From the NCBI GenBank assembly GCA_017449925.1, contig JAFSYO010000042.1, positions 1-27,766 of the forward strand: a DNA stretch of 27,766 nt, in the 5' to 3' direction. Shown piece after piece: positions 24,106 through 27,766 of the stretch. Each line of letters opens with the position of its first letter. The stretch's first letter is position 1. Source of the DNA: Stomatobaculum sp. (GTDB lineage Bacteria > Bacillota_A > Clostridia > Lachnospirales > Lachnospiraceae). Both the position numbers and the translations under genes were made by a program. The notes under the pieces were generated by a model. That model was not told the DNA's origin. It saw nothing but the letters and a program-made list of their open reading frames with translations, and made no database searches.

Positions 24106-25272
24106 ATGGAAGAAAACAAAATAACGACTGCTCTGGACCCGGCTGTTGGCGCAGCCGCAGAGCAATCGTCAAATAATATGTACAAAGTCAGTATAACGAA
24201 TGCCGTGCCGGAAATCAATAAAGAAGATCTCATCCGGGACGAGCTTGACCGTGCGTTTATCACCCGCATCGCGATGCAGATGTCGGATCCCGGTTATCTG
24301 CAGACCATCAGCATGCCTCAGCTCTACGATCAGGTATATCAGTCAAAACCGCCGCTGATCGAAAACCTGCTGTATCCGGGCACCTATCTCTTTGCAGGTG
24401 CCCCGAAGCTTGGAAAGAGCTTTCTGATGCTTCAGATCGCATATCATGTCGCTGCGGGAACTGCGCTGTGGGGGTACCCGGTCCGCCAGAGTACGGTGCT
24501 TTACCTTGCGCTTGAAGATGATCCCAGGCGGCTTCAGGAGCGCCTGTACCGCATGTTCGACACGGAGTGTACAGACAGGCTGCATTTTGCCACCCGGGTC
24601 GATTCCATGGACGGAAATCTTTTCAGTCAGATGAGAGGTTTCCTTTCCGGGCATCCGGATACGGGGCTGATCATCATCGATACGCTGCAGAAGATCCGGG
24701 AGAATAATGACAGCCGTTACAGCTACGCCAGTGACTATGAGGTGATCGTAAAGCTTAAGGACTTTGCCGAACAGAATGGCGTTTGCCTTCTCCTTGTACA
24801 CCATACAAGGAAGCAGCAGGCAGATGACAAGTTTGAGATGATCTCGGGCACCAACGGGCTCATGGGAGCCGCAGACGGCGCGTTTCTGCTCCACAAGGAA
24901 AAGCGTACCAGCTGTGAAGCTGTGCTGGACATTTCCGGGAGGGATCAGCCGGACCAGACCCTGCATCTGAACCGGAATGCAGAATCACTTCTCTGGGAGT
25001 TGGAGACAGCCGACATGCAGGTCTTTGAGGAGCGTGAGGAGCCGGTCCTGACAGCAGTGGCCCGGCTGCTTACAGAGGATCATCCTGAATGGACAGGTTC
25101 CCCGACAGAGTTGACTGAAGCTATTGGTGAAGACATTCCGCCCAACAAGCTGACCATGAAACTCGGGATCAATGCATCCAGACTGTTCAATGAGTATGGA
25201 ATCAGTTTTGAAAAATCCCGGACACGGTCCTGCAGGCAGATCATGCTCCGCAGGAATGTGACCGGGGCGTGA
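24106..25272 (+). CDS. RepA-like AAA ATPase of a mobile element
   Basis: A 388-residue protein. The ATG at 24106 is favoured over 24088 because AAGGAGG (24094-24100) precedes it. It has Walker A GAPKLGKSF (98-106), an ALEDDP motif near 136-140 and Walker B GLIIIDTLQ (187-195), then LVHHTRK and the SGTNGLMGAADG loop, as in the AAA_25 / RepA hexameric helicase group of plasmid RSF1010. The C-terminal 80 residues are a helical domain that may bind DNA. It likely unwinds the element origin for replication or transfer. The iteron-like repeats begin within its stop codon. Confidence 0.82.
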   Translation: MEENKITTALDPAVGAAAEQSSNNMYKVSITNAVPEINKEDLIRDELDRAFITRIAMQMSDPGYLQTISMPQLYDQVYQSKPPLIENLLYPGTYLFAGAPKLGKSFLMLQIAYHVAAGTALWGYPVRQSTVLYLALEDDPRRLQERLYRMFDTECTDRLHFATRVDSMDGNLFSQMRGFLSGHPDTGLIIIDTLQKIRENNDSRYSYASDYEVIVKLKDFAEQNGVCLLLVHHTRKQQADDKFEMISGTNGLMGAADGAFLLHKEKRTSCEAVLDISGRDQPDQTLHLNRNAESLLWELETADMQVFEEREEPVLTAVARLLTEDHPEWTGSPTELTEAIGEDIPPNKLTMKLGINASRLFNEYGISFEKSRTRSCRQIMLRRNVTGA

Positions 25273-25349
25273 CGGTCGTGACGATGGTGACGGTAAATTT
25301 AAGGGTGGGCCGGTCTTAAATTGACCGTCACGACCGTCACCATCGTCAC
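25269..25349. repeat. iteron-like inverted repeat of 9-bp units
   Basis: Left arm 25269-25303 holds three 9-bp units GTGACGGTC, GTGACGATG and GTGACGGTA; right arm 25315-25349 holds, on the - strand, GTGACGATG, GTGACGGTC and GTGACGGTC. Each set is followed by AATTTAAG (8 bp perfect match between arms), and an 11-base loop separates them. The six GTGACGRTN copies look like iterons next to a RepA-like gene. Confidence 0.8.
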
Positions 25350-25366
25350 AGAATGCCAATGAACGT

Positions 25367-25414
25367 AAGTGGTGGGAATCACCACTTGCCGCCGCAAGGT
25401 ATCAAACTGATACC
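25367..25414. other. nested inverted repeats, candidate oriT
   Basis: AAGTGGTG (25367-25374) and CACCACTT (25380-25387) form an 8-bp stem. CTTGC/GCAAG (25385-25398) forms a second. GGTATCA (25398-25404) and TGATACC (25408-25414) form a third with a 3-base loop. The stretch lies between the RepA-like and mobC/relaxase genes. GTAAGTG at 25365-25371 partly resembles the nic core of IncQ-like origins (GTAAGTGCGCC), which is suggestive only. Confidence 0.5.
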
Positions 25415-25453
25415 AATGGTTTTACAGAATCTTAGAATCGGAAAGGATACGGT

Positions 25454-25804
25454 ATGAGCCTGACAAGAAATAAACAGTTTCTCCTGAAACTGACGGATCA
25501 TGAATACGAGATGATACAGAAAAAGATGGAGCAGTGCGGCATCTGCAACATGAGTGCTTATCTTCGGAAGATGGCTGTTGACGGCATCGTAGTCAATCTG
25601 GATCTGCCGGCATTCCGGGAGATGCTGAAGCTCGCAAACCGCACCGCGGCGAATGTGAACCAGATCGCGGTCCGCTGCAATACTGCCGGGGGGATATCCC
25701 AGGAAGACTTGCAGGACCTGAGAGACGGATACCGCGAACAGGCAGAGCAGATCAAGAAAATGGTCTCTGAGGTCGCCACATTAAAAGGGATCATGAAGGT
25801 GTGA
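25454..25804 (+). CDS. mobC: MobC-type relaxosome protein
   Basis: A 116-residue protein with AAAGGA before ATG 25454. The N-terminal half (NKQFLLKLTDHEYEMIQKKM, CGICNMSAYLRKMAVDG) is a ribbon-helix-helix/MobC pattern, then the middle contains LANRTAANVNQIAVRCN, which is the characteristic MobC motif (NxNQIA). The C-terminus is a long helix. It binds the transfer origin and helps the relaxase to nick. It sits one base before the relaxase start, so they are co-translated, and directly after the palindromic region. Confidence 0.9.
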   Translation: MSLTRNKQFLLKLTDHEYEMIQKKMEQCGICNMSAYLRKMAVDGIVVNLDLPAFREMLKLANRTAANVNQIAVRCNTAGGISQEDLQDLRDGYREQAEQIKKMVSEVATLKGIMKV

Positions 25805-25805
25805 T

Positions 25806-27221
25806 ATGGCGACGACAAGGATCATTCCCATGCACATGAACCAGGGTAAGTCCCTGCTTCAGTCGATCTCAGCACGTACAGACTACGCGATGAACCCGGA
25901 GAAGACCGACGGCGGGTTCCTTATCAGCTCCTATGAATGTGATCCTGCTTCTGTGGAGGTGGACTTCCTGCTGGCAAAGGAGCAGTACCAGAGGATCACC
26001 GGACGTGTGCCGAAGCACGGACGCGATGTGATCGCTTATCAGATTCGCCAGGCATTTTATCCGGGTGAGATCACGCCGGAAGAGGCAAACCGGATCGGAT
26101 ACGAACTTGCCATGCAGTTCACCGGCGGGAAGCATCAGTTCATTGTGGCGACGCACATTGATAAGGCCCATATTCATAATCATGTGGTGTTCAATTCAAC
26201 AACTCTGGACTGCACGCATAAGTTCAATAATTACAAAGATTCCGCAGAGGCGGTCCGTGAGATCAGTGACCGGCTCTGCCTGGAGAATGGATACTCTGTC
26301 ATTACCGAGCCTGAAGAAAAAGGCAAAGATTATGCCGAGTGGAATGCGGAGCGATCCGGGACCAGCTGGAAAGCAAAACTGAAGGATACGATAAGTGAGA
26401 TGCTTCCCAAGTGCAGTGACTTTGAGGATCTCCTCCGGAAGATGCAGGAGAGGGGATACGAAGTCAAGCGGGGAAAACATATCTCCCTTCGGGCTCCCGG
26501 GCAGAAACGTTTCACCAGGCTGAAGACCCTTGGCAAAGAATACGCGGAGGATGCAATTCGCATTGCGCTGAAAGAGCAGGGAAGCCTGAAGAACAGGCCT
26601 GCTATCGCAGGGAATACAACAGTGCTGAGGCACGGTTCAGTTACGGATATCAGTTTCCTGATCGACATCGAAAAGAAACTATCGGAGGGAAAAGGCAAAG
26701 GCTATGAGCAGTGGGCCAAGGTCTTTAATGTTAAGCAGATGGCAAATGCTCTGTGCATTCTCCGGGAAGAAGGTATCACCAGTACCGAACAACTGGAGGA
26801 AAGGCTGTCTGCAGCAACTTCTGATTTCGAGAAGGCATCGGAACAGCTGAAGACAACGGAAAGCGAGATCCGGGGACTCAGGAAACTGAAGAAGCACATC
26901 CTCGATTACGGACGGACCAGGGAAGTATATGCGGAGTACCAGCACCTGGGCAGACCGGAGGATTTCCTGGAAGCACACCGAGCAGAGATACAGATCCATC
27001 TTGCAGCAAAGAAGGCCTTCGATGGGTATAAGCCGAAGAGGGTACCGAAACTGAAGGACCTGAACTTGAGACTTTCTAAGTTGTCTGCCCGGCAGAAAAC
27101 ACAGTATGAAGAGTACCGGGAAACAAGAAAGATTCTGCAGAGGTGGCAGGCGATACAGCAAAGTATAGAGAGTTCATTGAACAGGGTGGAGAAAGAAAAG
27201 CATCGAGGCGTCAGCCGATGA
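25806..27221 (+). CDS. MobA/VirD2-type relaxase (mobilization nuclease)
   Basis: A 471-residue relaxase. The N-terminal nuclease domain holds the likely catalytic Tyr27 (DYAMNPEKT) and the histidine metal triad HIDKAHIHNH (His117, His122 and His124), with YNF-like KFNNYKDSAEAVREISDRL. The start LIPMHMN-type and ISSYECDP pattern is like the relaxase of Tn1549-type elements. A long C-terminal coiled-coil part (about 330-470) is rich in Lys, Glu and Arg. It nicks oriT and stays covalently linked to the 5' end during transfer. No helicase domain is fused. The stop is followed by a stable hairpin. Neighbouring coupling and secretion genes were not found. Confidence 0.92.
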   Translation: MATTRIIPMHMNQGKSLLQSISARTDYAMNPEKTDGGFLISSYECDPASVEVDFLLAKEQYQRITGRVPKHGRDVIAYQIRQAFYPGEITPEEANRIGYELAMQFTGGKHQFIVATHIDKAHIHNHVVFNSTTLDCTHKFNNYKDSAEAVREISDRLCLENGYSVITEPEEKGKDYAEWNAERSGTSWKAKLKDTISEMLPKCSDFEDLLRKMQERGYEVKRGKHISLRAPGQKRFTRLKTLGKEYAEDAIRIALKEQGSLKNRPAIAGNTTVLRHGSVTDISFLIDIEKKLSEGKGKGYEQWAKVFNVKQMANALCILREEGITSTEQLEERLSAATSDFEKASEQLKTTESEIRGLRKLKKHILDYGRTREVYAEYQHLGRPEDFLEAHRAEIQIHLAAKKAFDGYKPKRVPKLKDLNLRLSKLSARQKTQYEEYRETRKILQRWQAIQQSIESSLNRVEKEKHRGVSR

Positions 27222-27250
27222 TGGAGCAGGTTTAGCTGCTCACGGGGATT

Positions 27251-27301
27251 GGGGTGGCCCCAGCAAGCGGAAAAGATATATACTTTTCCATAGCTTGCTG
27301 G
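27251..27301. other. stable hairpin after the relaxase gene
   Basis: CCAGCAAGC (27260-27268) with GGAAAAG (27269-27275) pairs with CTTTTCC (27283-27289) and GCTTGCTGG (27293-27301), broken by a 3-base bulge, around the loop ATATATA. A GGGGTGGCCCC stem lies just before it. No T-run follows, so it is not a simple terminator. Confidence 0.5.
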
Positions 27302-27401
27302 AGCCAACTCCTCACGAAGATTTTTTAATTGGATGCATTCTATTTATGCTGCAATGTAAGTAAATTGTTTACTGTTTTTCACAATTATAGAGGAAGGGTC
27401 T

Positions 27402-27766
27402 TTATAGAGTTGGTCCTTTTGTCGGAATTTTAAACTGGTTCATATCATTGCCCTCCAGTTCCAGAAGAGCTTTCTTCCGCAGAATTCCACCCCCATATCC
27501 GGTAAGGTTCCCATTCGACCCAACCACACGGTGGCACGGCACGATGATGCAGATCGGATTATGCCCGACCGCACCGCCAACCGCCTGGGCGGATATCTTT
27601 TTGAGCCCACGTTCTTTTGCAATCTGGTCGGCGATCCACCCGTATGTAACCGTCTTTCCAAAAGGAATCTCACACATGATCTCTCCGACACGATTGCGGA
27701 AATCAGAGCCTACCAGATGAAGTCTCGGAAAGTACCCGGGATCGCGGCCTGAAAAATAAATGTCCA
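27402..27766 (-). CDS. O6-methylguanine-DNA methyltransferase (5' end outside window)
   Basis: The frame is open to the window edge, so the N-terminus is missing. The internal ATG at 27677 is not the start: upstream codons read FRNRVGEIM, the conserved FRxxV-type opening. The catalytic motif IIVPCHRVVGS (with nucleophilic Cys) is intact, followed by GNLTGYGGG and a C-terminal helix ending LELEG. It repairs O6-alkylguanine by transferring the alkyl group to its own Cys. It lies 180 bases from the relaxase on the opposite strand, and cannot be assigned to the element or to the chromosome. A link with the frameshifted integrase is not evident. Confidence 0.92.
   Translation of the reverse strand, partial: DIYFSGRDPGYFPRLHLVGSDFRNRVGEIMCEIPFGKTVTYGWIADQIAKERGLKKISAQAVGGAVGHNPICIIVPCHRVVGSNGNLTGYGGGILRKKALLELEGNDMNQFKIPTKGPTL

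Larger units (their letters stand above)
21387..27401. mobile_element. mobilizable integrative element inserted after guaA (boundaries approximate)
   Basis: The gene set Xre (-), Xis, tyrosine integrase, small mobilization-type protein, RepA-like ATPase, MobC and HUH relaxase is that of an integrative mobilizable element or the start of a larger ICE. It sits directly behind guaA. No direct repeat of the guaA end could be found to its right, so the right end may lie between 27222 and 27401 or beyond the window. No coupling protein or type IV secretion gene is seen, so transfer would need a helper. The integrase is frameshifted, which may freeze the element. Confidence 0.85.

Noticed and set aside
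27222..27401. Search for a copy of the guaA 3' end (attachment site repeat)
   Set aside because: No match to the final guaA bases was found by eye in this stretch, so no att site is claimed.

Overview
The window looks like chromosomal DNA of a moderately GC-rich anaerobic Clostridia, most likely Lachnospiraceae. The reasons are the mix of families (DUF6935, DUF3783, BspA-type leucine-rich-repeat lipoprotein, a feoA-feoA-feoB gene set with a FeoB-associated Cys-rich peptide, zinc-ribbon plus TPM-domain membrane proteins), Gram-positive-style AGGAGG ribosome binding sites and T-tailed hairpin terminators. No rRNA, tRNA or CRISPR array was seen.

Left part (1-14000), mostly + strand: the 3' part of a GH1 6-phospho-beta-glucosidase and a DUF6935 protein; a convergent iron-type alcohol dehydrogenase; a large BspA-like LRR lipoprotein followed by a D-amino-acid aminotransferase; then DUF3783, a LOG-family phosphoribohydrolase, a Uup-like ABC-F ATPase, a zinc-ribbon protein anchored by a C-terminal helix, and a secreted/membrane protein with three TPM domains.

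Middle (14000-19000): a ferrous-iron uptake operon on the - strand (feoA, feoA, feoB, and a 58-residue FeoB-associated Cys-rich membrane peptide whose start overlaps the feoB stop). Next come a NudC-like NADH pyrophosphatase (+) and a short AraC-type regulator (-). Upstream of both feoA and the araC gene lie three TAACTAA-like boxes repeated at exactly 20 bp, which suggests a shared regulator. A good Fur-box-like sequence sits beside the araC set.

Right part (19000-21400): a CofE-like ligase and a stand-alone GMP synthase ATP-pyrophosphatase subunit lacking the glutaminase domain, apparently one operon.

From just after guaA to at least 27220 there is a mobilizable integrative element: Xre regulator (-), excisionase, tyrosine integrase broken by a -1 frameshift in an A-run, a small mobilization-type protein, a RepA-like AAA ATPase, an iteron-like inverted repeat plus nested hairpins (candidate replication/transfer origin), MobC, and a HUH relaxase. 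No type IV secretion genes are in view. The last gene, cut by the window edge, is an O6-methylguanine-DNA methyltransferase; whether it is cargo or flanking chromosome cannot be decided here.
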